A DNA stretch of 29,576 bases, taken from CAYOSF01 sp964406605. GTDB lineage: Bacteria > Chloroflexota > Dehalococcoidia > DSTF01 > RBG-16-68-14. Under the pieces are notes generated by a model, which saw only the letters and a list, made by a program, of their open reading frames with translations, was not told the DNA's origin and ran no database searches. Below, one piece after another: positions 16,137 through 23,604 of this stretch (position 1 is its first letter; each line of letters begins with the position of its first letter). Location of the stretch: positions 1 to 29,576 of the forward strand of contig CAYOSF010000022.1 of assembly GCA_964406605.1 (NCBI GenBank). The letters run 5' to 3'. A program made the translations under genes and the position numbers.

Positions 16137-17393
16137 CTAGGACTGAGGCTGGGAGGCCGCCGAGGCGTCATGCTCCGCCTCCCATGTCAGCAACCGTCTC
16201 TCTCCCTCGAGGGCTCTGATGTCGGTGACGTCCTGGGTGACTTCCAGGCATCCCAGATACTCGCCCTTGGCACCGCGCACGGCGAAGTACCGGATCTGGA
16301 CGAACCGGCCCTGGAAGTTGATCCAGAAGTCCGCCACGTCTTCCCGCCCGCTCCTGAAGCTGTCCAGGATCTCGTTGACGACGTGGACGCTCTTCTGCGG
16401 GTGGCACTGCTGGACCGCCCGTCCGATGATCGCCGGCATCCTCTCGAAGATCCTCGTCTCGGGCTTGCTGAAGTACCGTACCTTGTCGTCCTTGTCCACG
16501 TAGGTGATGTCCACCGGCAGGGTGTTGAGGATCGCTCCGAGCGCCTCCCGCGATAGGCTGCCCGTCTCGAAGGTCACTTCGCCGTCCGCTCCGGGCTCGC
16601 CGGTCCGCCGCTCATCCGCTTCGGGGGCCGTTCGCGGCACGTCGGGCGTGAAGCAGCAGTACCCGATCTCATCGAACTGCCGCCCGATCTCCTTCCACTC
16701 CCCCTCCCCAATTGCGTTGAGCGCGGCCGGAAACAGGATGTTGCTCTCCTTGTGGAAGTGGCTTTCCAGAAGGTCCGCCAGCGTGTCGCCTACCTGACTC
16801 AGTTCTATCGCGGCTTCCTTGGCAACCGTGGCCGGCTGGTCAGCGATGGCCTGGTAGAGGCGCTTCTCCGTCTGCCGTATCTCGTCGTGCTCCATCCACA
16901 TGATGGCCGGAGGCTGCGTGATGCCGTGCTTCTCCAGGTATGGGAAGAGGACGTTCTCCTCCCTCAGATAGTGACTTTCCGAATCCTTCAGCAGCGCTTC
17001 GATCTCGCGTATCCGCTCCATCTGTGTCGAGACGTCCTCGGGGCTTGTCGCGCGGACCAGATCTTCCGCCAGGTCCCGCATCTCCTCGGCCAACCCGAGG
17101 ACCGCATCGTGCTCCTGCAGCAGCGTGTGGATCGGATGCCCGGCGGGAGCCATGCTATTCTTGTCGTCTTGGGCGTCCTTCATCGCCTCGATGTGGAGCT
17201 CGCAGAGGCGGTGAACGTCTTCCGCGGGCACTCCTTCAGCTACGAGTTGACCCTCTATCCGGACCAGCTCGTCGGGGCTGGCTGCGCCGAAGGCGTCCTT
17301 GAACCTCTGCCTCAATTCGCTGGGATCCGTCCCGGCCTTCAGGGCCTCGATCAAGCCCCGCAATGTCTCTTTGTTGCCTCGTCCCTCGCTCAT
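16137..17393 (-). CDS. DUF438 - hemerythrin (HHE) - PAS domain protein
   Basis: This is a 418-aa cytoplasmic protein. Residues about 1-80 fit DUF438. About 85-225 form a hemerythrin-like bundle rich in candidate di-iron ligands: H86 and H89 (GHPIH), H95 (QEHD), H141 (SHYLREE), H156, H169 (MEHDE), H212 and H214 (SHFHKE). About 277-393 are a PAS domain with CHPQKS (330-335), typical of DUF438 PAS domains. Family members are thought to sense or bind O2, NO or other redox ligands; that is inference here. The start is the second ATG (17391-17393), because GAGGAGG (17400-17406) abuts the first ATG (17397-17399) with no spacing but stands 6 nt from the second. It is divergent from the molybdoenzyme operon. 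Confidence 0.87.
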   Translation of the reverse strand: MSEGRGNKETLRGLIEALKAGTDPSELRQRFKDAFGAASPDELVRIEGQLVAEGVPAEDVHRLCELHIEAMKDAQDDKNSMAPAGHPIHTLLQEHDAVLGLAEEMRDLAEDLVRATSPEDVSTQMERIREIEALLKDSESHYLREENVLFPYLEKHGITQPPAIMWMEHDEIRQTEKRLYQAIADQPATVAKEAAIELSQVGDTLADLLESHFHKESNILFPAALNAIGEGEWKEIGRQFDEIGYCCFTPDVPRTAPEADERRTGEPGADGEVTFETGSLSREALGAILNTLPVDITYVDKDDKVRYFSKPETRIFERMPAIIGRAVQQCHPQKSVHVVNEILDSFRSGREDVADFWINFQGRFVQIRYFAVRGAKGEYLGCLEVTQDVTDIRALEGERRLLTWEAEHDASAASQPQS

Positions 17394-17425
17394 GACCATC
17401 CTCCTCGTCAGCTTCCTGATTGGCC

Positions 17426-17441
17426 TCGCTCAAGGCGCAGG
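17426..17441. repeat. 16-nt sequence shared exactly with 27896-27911
   Basis: TCGCTCAAGGCGCAGG occurs here and again at 27896-27911, in both places just upstream of a minus-strand gene (DUF438 start 17393; EamA start 27834). It may be a shared regulatory sequence or chance. Confidence 0.35.
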
Positions 17442-17535
17442 TGCCCAATTTGCGTTGGCATGCGGACGGACGAGCCCACCGGGCTTGAGGGCTGCCGCGT
17501 CCAGGACCTAGACTACCGTTACCGCCGGGCTGCGT

Positions 17536-17592
17536 AAGCGACTTAAGTCACCGTTCTACCACGATTTGTGAAACCTGTGACAAAAGTCGCTT
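17536..17592. promoter_or_regulatory. Nested operator-like region: Crp-like palindrome inside a 9-bp inverted repeat
   Basis: The core at 17566-17583 is TTGTGA-N6-TGACAA, one base per arm from a perfect Crp-type TTGTGA-N6-TCACAA; the symmetry extends one more base each side (17565-17584). AAGCGACTT (17536-17544) and its reverse complement AAGTCGCTT (17584-17592) flank it, and GACTTAAGTC (17540-17549) is a separate perfect palindrome. The site lies between the divergent DUF438 gene and the molybdoenzyme operon. A Crp/Fnr regulator encoded after that operon keeps the R-E-x3-R recognition residues that read TGTGA. Candidate plus-strand -10 sequences are TAGGCT (17613-17618) and TACTGT (17621-17626). 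Binding is inferred, not shown. Confidence 0.5.
17553..17581 (-). promoter_or_regulatory. Candidate promoter of the DUF438 gene, -35 inside the palindrome
   Basis: On the minus strand GTCACA (17576-17581) is 17 nt from TAGAAC (17553-17558). The -35 lies within the right arm of the Crp-like palindrome, so a bound regulator would probably occlude it. The leader to the ATG at 17393 would be about 150 nt. Confidence 0.3.
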
Positions 17593-17700
17593 CGCTCAGA
17601 TGCCTTGGGCCCTAGGCTGTTACTGTACGCGGCTGTCCCATGGAGCACGGCTGGGCTTTTCCGCTGCCGAACGGCCTGCGGAGCCCGGCCCAAGGAGCGA

Positions 17701-18042
17701 ATGACAGAGGAATCACGGTCTAGAGACGACGCAGGGCTACAACACCGCGGTCTGCTCGGTCGCAGCGTGAGCAGGCGCGGGTTGCTGGCCCCGTTCTTGG
17801 CGGGCGGCACGTCGCGCTCCGCCCAGAGCACCGGCCGCGCGAGCGAAGACGGAGGGTCGCCGCCCGGGCATGAGCCGCGTGTCAACGTGCGATGCGGTGC
17901 CTGCGGTGGGTTCCACGGCTTCACCGCCGGGGCGTGCCCCACCGCCGCGCGGCAGCAGGCGTTCGCTCGGGCATTCGGGCGGGCCCAAGCAGAGGCGGGA
18001 CCCGGACTTCGCTCCGGGTCGGATGAAGAGGAAAGGGGGTAG
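17701..18042 (+). CDS. Small uncharacterised protein with Tat-like N-terminus and Cys motif, first gene of the molybdoenzyme operon
   Basis: This is a 113-aa product I do not recognise. SVSRRGLLAPFLAGG (about residues 22-36) resembles a short twin-arginine signal, though its hydrophobic stretch is brief. A Ser/Gly/Pro linker follows, then RCGACGGFHGFTAGAC, a C-x2-C-x10-C pattern that could hold metal or a disulfide. The last 35 residues are Ala/Arg/Glu-rich. The ATG has AAGGAG 3 nt upstream, a tight spacing. The stop is 4 nt before the molybdoenzyme ATG. Third codon positions are GC-rich as in neighbouring genes. It could be an accessory or electron-transfer component, or a maturation factor; it could also be a chance reading frame, since only position and composition support it. 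Confidence 0.55.
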   Translation: MTEESRSRDDAGLQHRGLLGRSVSRRGLLAPFLAGGTSRSAQSTGRASEDGGSPPGHEPRVNVRCGACGGFHGFTAGACPTAARQQAFARAFGRAQAEAGPGLRSGSDEEERG

Positions 18043-18046
18043 CTAG

Positions 18047-20596
18047 ATGGCCGAAGAGAAGATGCTCGGTCCCAGGGTAACCCGCCGCAGGTTCCTGGCG
18101 GCCGGTGCCGCGGTGGGCGCGCTGGCCGGGCTCCAGTACGGCGCCGGCAGGTACCTGACCGGCCTGTCCAGCGCCGACGACGGGGGCGACGTCAAGGCGC
18201 TCGCCGTCGACGAACTGGTGCGAACCGTCTGCTCGCCCAACTGCACGGGTGCCTGCGGGCAGAACGCGTGGATCCGGGACGGCCGCATCGTGAAGATCCA
18301 GCAGGCGAAGGACTACGCCGACGAGGTCTACAACCCGCGCGGCTGCATGAAGGGGCTGTCCTACATCCAGTCGATCTACGGGCCGGATCGCGTTCGCTAC
18401 CCGTTCATTCGGGAGGGCGAGCGGGGCGAGAACAAGTGGCGTCGCGTGAGTTGGGAAGAGGCCCTGGACTACATCGCGGACAAACTGAAGCAGATTATCG
18501 ATGAGGACGGCGCCGAGTCGGTCTACTTCTTCCCTCAGCTCCCGGGCACCGGGCCCATCCAGAAGGGTGCGGCAACCCGGCTCGCCGGGCTCCTGGGCGC
18601 CTCCCACGGCACTTTCTACGACTACAACGGTGACCTGGCCCTGTCCATGCCCATCACCTTCGGCGTCCAGTGCTCGGACCACGAGACGAAGGACTGGGCG
18701 AACTCGCGTTTGATCCTCCTCGTCGGCTCCAACCCGGTGGAGACGCGCATCCCCGACGCGCATTTCCTGTCGGACGCGACGGAGAACGGCGCGCGGATCG
18801 TCGTGCTTGACCCCAAGTTCTCGGCCACAGCCGCCAAGGCCGACGAATGGGTGGCGATCGAGCCGGGCACCGACGCCGCGCTGGCGCTGGCTCTGGTCAA
18901 CGTGATCCTGCGTGAAGGGCTGGTAGACGAGGAGTACATGGCGAACTACTCCGACGCACCGCTCCTGGTGCGTGGGGACACCGGCAAGCGCCTGCTCGAG
19001 TCTGACCTCGCGGCCGGCGGCAGCGACGTGAAGTACGTCGCCTGGGACCTGGCATCGAGCGGGCCCGTGACGATAGGGACCGAGAGACTTGGCGTGCCCG
19101 ACGGTATCCAACCGGCGCTGACCGGCTCGTATGAGGTCACGCTCGCCGACGGGAGCACGGTAACGGTGAGGCCCGGGTTCGACCACGTTCAGGAGGGCCT
19201 GGCCGAGTACACGCCCCAGGCCGTCGAAGCGATCGCCCACGTCCCCGCCGAGAAGATCGAGAAGCTGGCGCGCGCCTTTGCCACCACCAAGCCCGCATCG
19301 ATCATCGTGGGCGCCGGGGCGAACCACTGGTACCACTCCGATCTCATGGGCCGGGCGTTCTCCCTGCTATCGGCAGTGACCGGCAACGTCGGGCGCAGCG
19401 GAGGCGGCATCAGCGTCTACGTCGGCCAGTACAAGCTCCGGTTCAACGTGGCTTCCTGGTGGTTCGCCGAAGGGAAGAAGCCGAACTTCATCCCGCCCAT
19501 GTACATGGTCCACGGCGCGACCGAGACGATGAGCCCGGACATCAAGCTGCCGGAGAACGGCTTCAAGGCGATTCTCATCTCCCACAGCAACTTCCTGAAC
19601 CAGTCGCCCAACCTGAACAAGCTCTTCGAGCGTCTGGACAGGGAGACCGACCTTGTCGTCGTCATGGAGTTCGCCATGACGCCCACCGCCGAGTACGCCG
19701 ACGTGCTGCTTCCTGCGGCGACCTGGTACGAGAAGATGGACCTCATCGCCACGCCACTCTACCCCTTCTTGCAGCTCATGCAGCCGACGGTCGAGCCGCA
19801 GTTCGAGTCACGCACCGAGTTGTGGATCTACCGCGAGCTGGCGAAGCGCATCGACCCCGCTCTCGCAGCGGAGTACTACGACACGGACGAGGAGGAGATC
19901 ATCGCCACTGTCCTGGCGGAGGGCGGTCCTGAGGTCGAGGGCATTACCATCGACCAGCTCAAACAGGGACCGGTCCGGCTCAACGTGCCCGACCCCGATG
20001 TGATGTTCCACGCCCAGATCGAGAACATGGAGCCGTTCCCGTCGCGGACGTATCCCTTCCCGCTCGAGGCCACGCAGAAGTTCGTCAAGACGGGGCGCAT
20101 GGAGTTCTACAAGGAGGAGGACCGGTTCTTGGAGCTGGGCGAGGCGGTGCCGGTCTACAAGCCGCCCTTCGTTGCCGATGACGCCGCCGCGGAACGCGAC
20201 CAGTACCCCCTGGTGCTGCTGTCCCCACACGAACGCTGGCGGGTGCACTCCACCTACTCCAACCAGCCCTGGCTGCTCGAGATCAACGGCGGCCGGCCTG
20301 AGGTGTCGATTCACCCGTCGGAGGCGGAACCGCGCGGGATCAGCCATGGCGACCTTGTGGAGGTCCGCAACGGCCGAGGCGCCACCAAGTGCTGGGCGCG
20401 CGTCACGGAGCAGGTGCGTCCGGGAACGGCCAACCTGTACGAGGGCTGGTGGATCCGCTACTTCCGGGAGGGCCATGGCGTGAACGACCTCACTGCCGAC
20501 CTGATCAACCCGATCCACGAGATCTACTTCTTGCCGAACGTGTGGTCGCCCGTGACGGCGTGGAAGGAAGTGCTCTGTGACGTGAGGAAGGCCTGA
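18047..20596 (+). CDS. Tat-exported molybdopterin oxidoreductase catalytic subunit, NarG-like (type II) DMSO reductase family
   Basis: This 849-aa protein is the catalytic A subunit of a complex iron-sulfur molybdoenzyme. It has a Tat signal TRRRFLAAGAAVGALAG (12-28), a [4Fe-4S] site C62-x3-C66-x3-C70-x29-C100, and the bis-MGD domains. YDYNGDLALSMPITFG (191-206) followed by ANSRLILLVGSNPVETRIPDAHF aligns with NarG around its Mo-ligand Asp, making D196 the likely Mo ligand. This sets it apart from Cys (NapA, PsrA) and Ser (DmsA) types. The C-terminal domain has SPHERWRVHSTYSNQPWLLE. Its ATG follows AAAGGGGG. The substrate (oxyanion, sulfur compound, N- or S-oxide, or an oxidation) cannot be decided. 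It is co-oriented with FeS, membrane and chaperone genes. Confidence 0.9.
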   Translation: MAEEKMLGPRVTRRRFLAAGAAVGALAGLQYGAGRYLTGLSSADDGGDVKALAVDELVRTVCSPNCTGACGQNAWIRDGRIVKIQQAKDYADEVYNPRGCMKGLSYIQSIYGPDRVRYPFIREGERGENKWRRVSWEEALDYIADKLKQIIDEDGAESVYFFPQLPGTGPIQKGAATRLAGLLGASHGTFYDYNGDLALSMPITFGVQCSDHETKDWANSRLILLVGSNPVETRIPDAHFLSDATENGARIVVLDPKFSATAAKADEWVAIEPGTDAALALALVNVILREGLVDEEYMANYSDAPLLVRGDTGKRLLESDLAAGGSDVKYVAWDLASSGPVTIGTERLGVPDGIQPALTGSYEVTLADGSTVTVRPGFDHVQEGLAEYTPQAVEAIAHVPAEKIEKLARAFATTKPASIIVGAGANHWYHSDLMGRAFSLLSAVTGNVGRSGGGISVYVGQYKLRFNVASWWFAEGKKPNFIPPMYMVHGATETMSPDIKLPENGFKAILISHSNFLNQSPNLNKLFERLDRETDLVVVMEFAMTPTAEYADVLLPAATWYEKMDLIATPLYPFLQLMQPTVEPQFESRTELWIYRELAKRIDPALAAEYYDTDEEEIIATVLAEGGPEVEGITIDQLKQGPVRLNVPDPDVMFHAQIENMEPFPSRTYPFPLEATQKFVKTGRMEFYKEEDRFLELGEAVPVYKPPFVADDAAAERDQYPLVLLSPHERWRVHSTYSNQPWLLEINGGRPEVSIHPSEAEPRGISHGDLVEVRNGRGATKCWARVTEQVRPGTANLYEGWWIRYFREGHGVNDLTADLINPIHEIYFLPNVWSPVTAWKEVLCDVRKA

Positions 20597-20607
20597 GGAG
20601 GCTGGCT

Positions 20608-21255
20608 ATGGCAGAGGAACGGAAGAAGAAATGGGGCATGGCGGTAGACCTGGACCGATGCGTCGGCTGCTGGACGTGCGCGGTCGTTTGCAAGGAGGAG
20701 AACAACATCCCGATGGGGCTGTGGTGGAACCGCATCCTCACCCGGGGCAAGAACGGCATCGATATGCCGGAGGGCGAATATCCGCACCTGGAGATGGGGT
20801 ACCTGCCGCTCGCCTGCCAGCACTGCGAGGACGCCCCCTGCGTCAAGGTCTGCCCAACCAGAGCCACCTACAAGCGGGACGACGGCATCGTCCTCATCGA
20901 CTACGACAAGTGCATCGGCTGTCGCTACTGCATGGCTGCCTGTCCCTACGGCGTGCGGGTGTTCAACTGGGAGAAGCCGCAGCGCATCCCCGATTTCGGC
21001 TACGGGATGGTGGAAGCCCGCCCGAGGGGTGTAGTCGAGAAGTGCACGCTTTGCGCGCATCGGGTGGACGAAGGGATAGAGCCCGCCTGCGTGGTCTCTT
21101 GTCCCGCCCAAGCGCGCATCTTCGGCGATCTGAACGATCCGGAGAGCACCATCAACGAGGTAATCCGCGACCGGGACGGCGAGCAGCTCATGAAGGACAA
21201 AGGAACGAAGCCCCAGGTCTTCTATCTGAACGGAAGGAGGAAGCGGCCGCTGTGA
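20608..21255 (+). CDS. Four-cluster [4Fe-4S] electron-transfer subunit (DmsB/NrfC/PsrB-like)
   Basis: This 215-aa subunit would carry electrons between the membrane subunit and the catalytic subunit. It has 16 Cys in four ferredoxin-type groups: C18/21/24/28, C70/73/78/82, C102/105/108/112 and C146/149/161/165. All four groups are complete, so four [4Fe-4S] clusters are predicted rather than the 3Fe-4S variant of NarH-like subunits. No signal is seen; it would be carried through Tat with the catalytic subunit. The ATG has AGGAGG 6 nt upstream. The end overlaps the membrane-subunit gene by 4 nt (GTGA). Confidence 0.92.
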   Translation: MAEERKKKWGMAVDLDRCVGCWTCAVVCKEENNIPMGLWWNRILTRGKNGIDMPEGEYPHLEMGYLPLACQHCEDAPCVKVCPTRATYKRDDGIVLIDYDKCIGCRYCMAACPYGVRVFNWEKPQRIPDFGYGMVEARPRGVVEKCTLCAHRVDEGIEPACVVSCPAQARIFGDLNDPESTINEVIRDRDGEQLMKDKGTKPQVFYLNGRRKRPL

Positions 21256-22466
21256 CTGGGCAAGTAGCGTATCGCGGTTGGGTAGCCGGTCTCCTGGCCT
21301 TGATCGGGCTGGGCCTGGCTGCCTGGATCTACCAGTTGAGCAACGGGCTGACCGTCACCGGCATGAACAACGTGACGAGTTGGGGTCTCTACATCATCGC
21401 GTTCATGTTCTTCGTCGGTCTGTCCGCGGGCGTTCTGATCGTAACGGCTGGTGCGCAGCTTATGGGAGCGCGGCAGTTCCGCCCCCTCACGCGCGTGGCC
21501 GTAATGCTGTCCGGAGCTTCGATCCTCGTGGCCGCTCTCTTTGTGCTGCCGGACCTCGGTCACCCGGAGCGGGCGTACCGAGTGGTGACGTCCGGTCAGT
21601 TCTTCTCTCCGCTCGTCTGGGACGTCTTCGTCATCCTCACCTACCTCGGCATCGCCTCCCTGTACTGGTGGCTGCTTACTCGGCCGAAGGAGAGCCAAAC
21701 GGCGTTGACCGTGATGGCCGTCGTATCGCTGCCGGCGGCGGTCCTCCTCCTCTCGACCGACGCCTGGGTCTTGGGTCTTCTCGTGGCCCGCCCGTTCGCG
21801 AACAGCCCGCTGCTCGCGCCTCTGTTCATCTCCTCGGCGCTCGTTTCCGGCATCGCTCTGCTTCTCGTCGTCTCCCTGACCCTCCAAAGTCTGAACCTCT
21901 TCAAGGTTGAGCAGGAAACCCTCGAATCCCTCGCGAAACTCGTCGCATGGTTCATTGCCATCGATCTGTTCCTCCTGTTCGCCGAGGTATTGACGGCCCT
22001 GGCCAGCAACGTTACCGAGCACAAGGATCAGGTGATGCTGTTGCTGAACGGAAACCTGGCGGGCTTCTTCTGGCCGGAGGTAATCCTGGGCGGGCTCGTC
22101 CCGCTGGCGATCTTCGCCCTGCCTCGGACCAGGCGCAATCCCGGTCTGTTGGGACTCGCCGCAGCCCTGGCTCTTGCCGGGGTGTTGCTGAAGCGCATCA
22201 GCATCATGATGGCCTCCATGAGCCTGCCGTTGATCGACCTCGCGCCCGGCCAGTCGTTTGGCAGGTTCGTCGAGCCGGGCGGCAGGTTCTGGCTCCAACT
22301 CGGAGAGTACACTCCGACTTGGGTCGAGTGGTCGGTGGCGGCGGGCATCGTGGCGTTCGGCGCCCTGCTGGTGACGATCGGGATGCGCTACCTGGTTGCG
22401 CGGCGGATGGTGACCCCCGGGCTGCCGGCGACCGGTTCGGACGCTCCGGGAGTACCGGCTGGATGA
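21252..22466 (+). CDS. NrfD/PsrC-family membrane subunit (quinone-interacting)
   Basis: This is a 404-aa membrane protein with about ten hydrophobic segments, starting with GWVAGLLALIGLGLAAWIY. NrfD-type features are LPDLGHPERAYRV in the loop after the third segment and RPFANSPLLAP before the sixth. NrfD proteins exchange electrons with the quinone pool without haem. The start is a GTG at 21252 overlapping the FeS-subunit stop; the stop overlaps the next ATG (ATGA). The operon order A-B-C with coupling supports one complex on the outer face of the membrane. Confidence 0.9.
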   Translation: MTGQVAYRGWVAGLLALIGLGLAAWIYQLSNGLTVTGMNNVTSWGLYIIAFMFFVGLSAGVLIVTAGAQLMGARQFRPLTRVAVMLSGASILVAALFVLPDLGHPERAYRVVTSGQFFSPLVWDVFVILTYLGIASLYWWLLTRPKESQTALTVMAVVSLPAAVLLLSTDAWVLGLLVARPFANSPLLAPLFISSALVSGIALLLVVSLTLQSLNLFKVEQETLESLAKLVAWFIAIDLFLLFAEVLTALASNVTEHKDQVMLLLNGNLAGFFWPEVILGGLVPLAIFALPRTRRNPGLLGLAAALALAGVLLKRISIMMASMSLPLIDLAPGQSFGRFVEPGGRFWLQLGEYTPTWVEWSVAAGIVAFGALLVTIGMRYLVARRMVTPGLPATGSDAPGVPAG

Positions 22467-23176
22467 CCGGGCACGCCGTGGTGAACGACACCCAAATGCG
22501 CGATCCCGCCCTCGATGCACCCGATGCGCCGTCCGCGCGGGCAACCGTGTACGCGATCCTGTCCGCCTGCTTCACTCCCCCAACCGCCGGACTACTGGAG
22601 GACGCCGGGAACGGCGCGCTGGCGGCTGCGCTGGCCGCCGCGCTACCGGAGTTATCGACTGAACAAGAAGCCTGGGAGCCCGCGCTGCAGGCGTTCGAGG
22701 CCCTGGAAGAACAACTGGCGCCCGGCGGGCCGTGCGAAACGCTGCGGGCGCTGCAGGTGGAACACACGCGTCTCTTCCTGGGACCCGGCCTTCCAGTTGT
22801 CCCGCCCTACGAGTCGGTCTATGCGGACCAGGAGGACGGCAAGACGCCGGGGCCGCTCTGGGGCCCGGCCGCCTTCTCCGTGCGGGCCGCCTATCAGAAA
22901 GCCGGGCTCGCGCCGCGTGCCGGAGACGAGCCGCCGGATCAACTGGCGGCCGAGCTGGAGTTCATGGCCTTCCTTTCGCAAAGGGAGGCAACCGCCGCGG
23001 CTGCCGGTGACGCGGAAGAATCGGAGCGCGCGCACAGATATCGCATCTCATTCCTGGCTGAGCACCTGAGTCGTTGGGCGCCGCTCGTGGGGGAGACACT
23101 GGCGAAGGAGGCCCGGCATCCGCTGTACGGGGCCGCGGGCCGCTTGCTGCGGGCGGTCCTAGCAGCGGAGGGATAG
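22463..23176 (+). CDS. TorD/DmsD-family molybdoenzyme chaperone
   Basis: This is a 237-aa all-helical protein with the TorD-family core EHTRLFLGPGLPVVPPYESVY, then WGPAAFSVRAAYQKAGL and ELEFMAFLSQRE. These chaperones bind the Tat signal of the catalytic subunit and hold it until cofactor insertion is complete. The ATG overlaps the membrane-subunit stop (ATGA). It very likely serves the operon's catalytic subunit. The in-frame reading upstream of 22463 is a shadow of the membrane gene and was left out. Confidence 0.88.
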   Translation: MTGHAVVNDTQMRDPALDAPDAPSARATVYAILSACFTPPTAGLLEDAGNGALAAALAAALPELSTEQEAWEPALQAFEALEEQLAPGGPCETLRALQVEHTRLFLGPGLPVVPPYESVYADQEDGKTPGPLWGPAAFSVRAAYQKAGLAPRAGDEPPDQLAAELEFMAFLSQREATAAAAGDAEESERAHRYRISFLAEHLSRWAPLVGETLAKEARHPLYGAAGRLLRAVLAAEG

Positions 23177-23210
23177 ACCGCCGCTCCTCCCCGATCGGGA
23201 GCAGGGTACT

Positions 23211-23459
23211 GTGGTGACAGAACGGCCGGTCCTTCCCGTCCTCGACGAGGTCAGGTGTACTGCCTGTGGCGACTGCGTCCCCGTGTGTGCGCCGGGTGTG
23301 CTTGCCGTAGTCGATGGACGCCTCGAGTTCGCGCGTCCTGACCGTTGCGACTATTGCGGCGATTGCGAAACGGCATGCGGCGAGGAGGCGATCTCCTGCC
23401 CATACGACATCGTCTCCGGCTCCCAGAACGCGAACCATTCTCGTCGTGGTCAGCACTAG
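23211..23459 (+). CDS. Small 2[4Fe-4S] ferredoxin
   Basis: This is an 82-aa protein with two cluster motifs, CTACGDCVPVC and CDYCGDCETAC, and one extra Cys later (SCPYD). It lies 34 nt after the chaperone gene on the same strand, so it is likely the last gene of the operon and may supply electrons or serve in maturation. The start is a GTG at 23211 or the next GTG at 23214; GCAGGG is better spaced from the second. An imperfect hairpin covers GGGAG (23197-23201) upstream. Confidence 0.82.
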   Translation: MVTERPVLPVLDEVRCTACGDCVPVCAPGVLAVVDGRLEFARPDRCDYCGDCETACGEEAISCPYDIVSGSQNANHSRRGQH

Positions 23460-23498
23460 GCGAACGCAGCGCACATACCCCTTCGTGTCTCCAGGTCA

Positions 23499-23527
23499 TT
23501 GACTGACCGAATCCGCCTACCTAGTAT
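23499..23527 (+). promoter_or_regulatory. Sigma70-type promoter of the Crp/Fnr gene
   Basis: TTGACT (23499-23504), 17 nt, TAGTAT (23522-23527). This is the best sigma70 match in the window. Transcription would start near 23534, so the upstream TTG at 23527 cannot be the start codon of the regulator. Confidence 0.6.
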
Positions 23528-23604
23528 TGGGTGGAACCCGACGCGACCTTCCCGGCTCAGCGTTCGCCGTCTCCGTTCCTGAGCACGGCATCGGTAGTCA
23601 GACC

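Noticed and set aside
17921..19336. 471-aa minus-strand open frame across the molybdoenzyme gene start
   Set aside because: Shadow of the catalytic subunit and the small upstream gene.
21222..22544. 440-aa minus-strand open frame opposite the NrfD gene
   Set aside because: Antisense of a hydrophobic gene gives a charged low-complexity product; not a gene.
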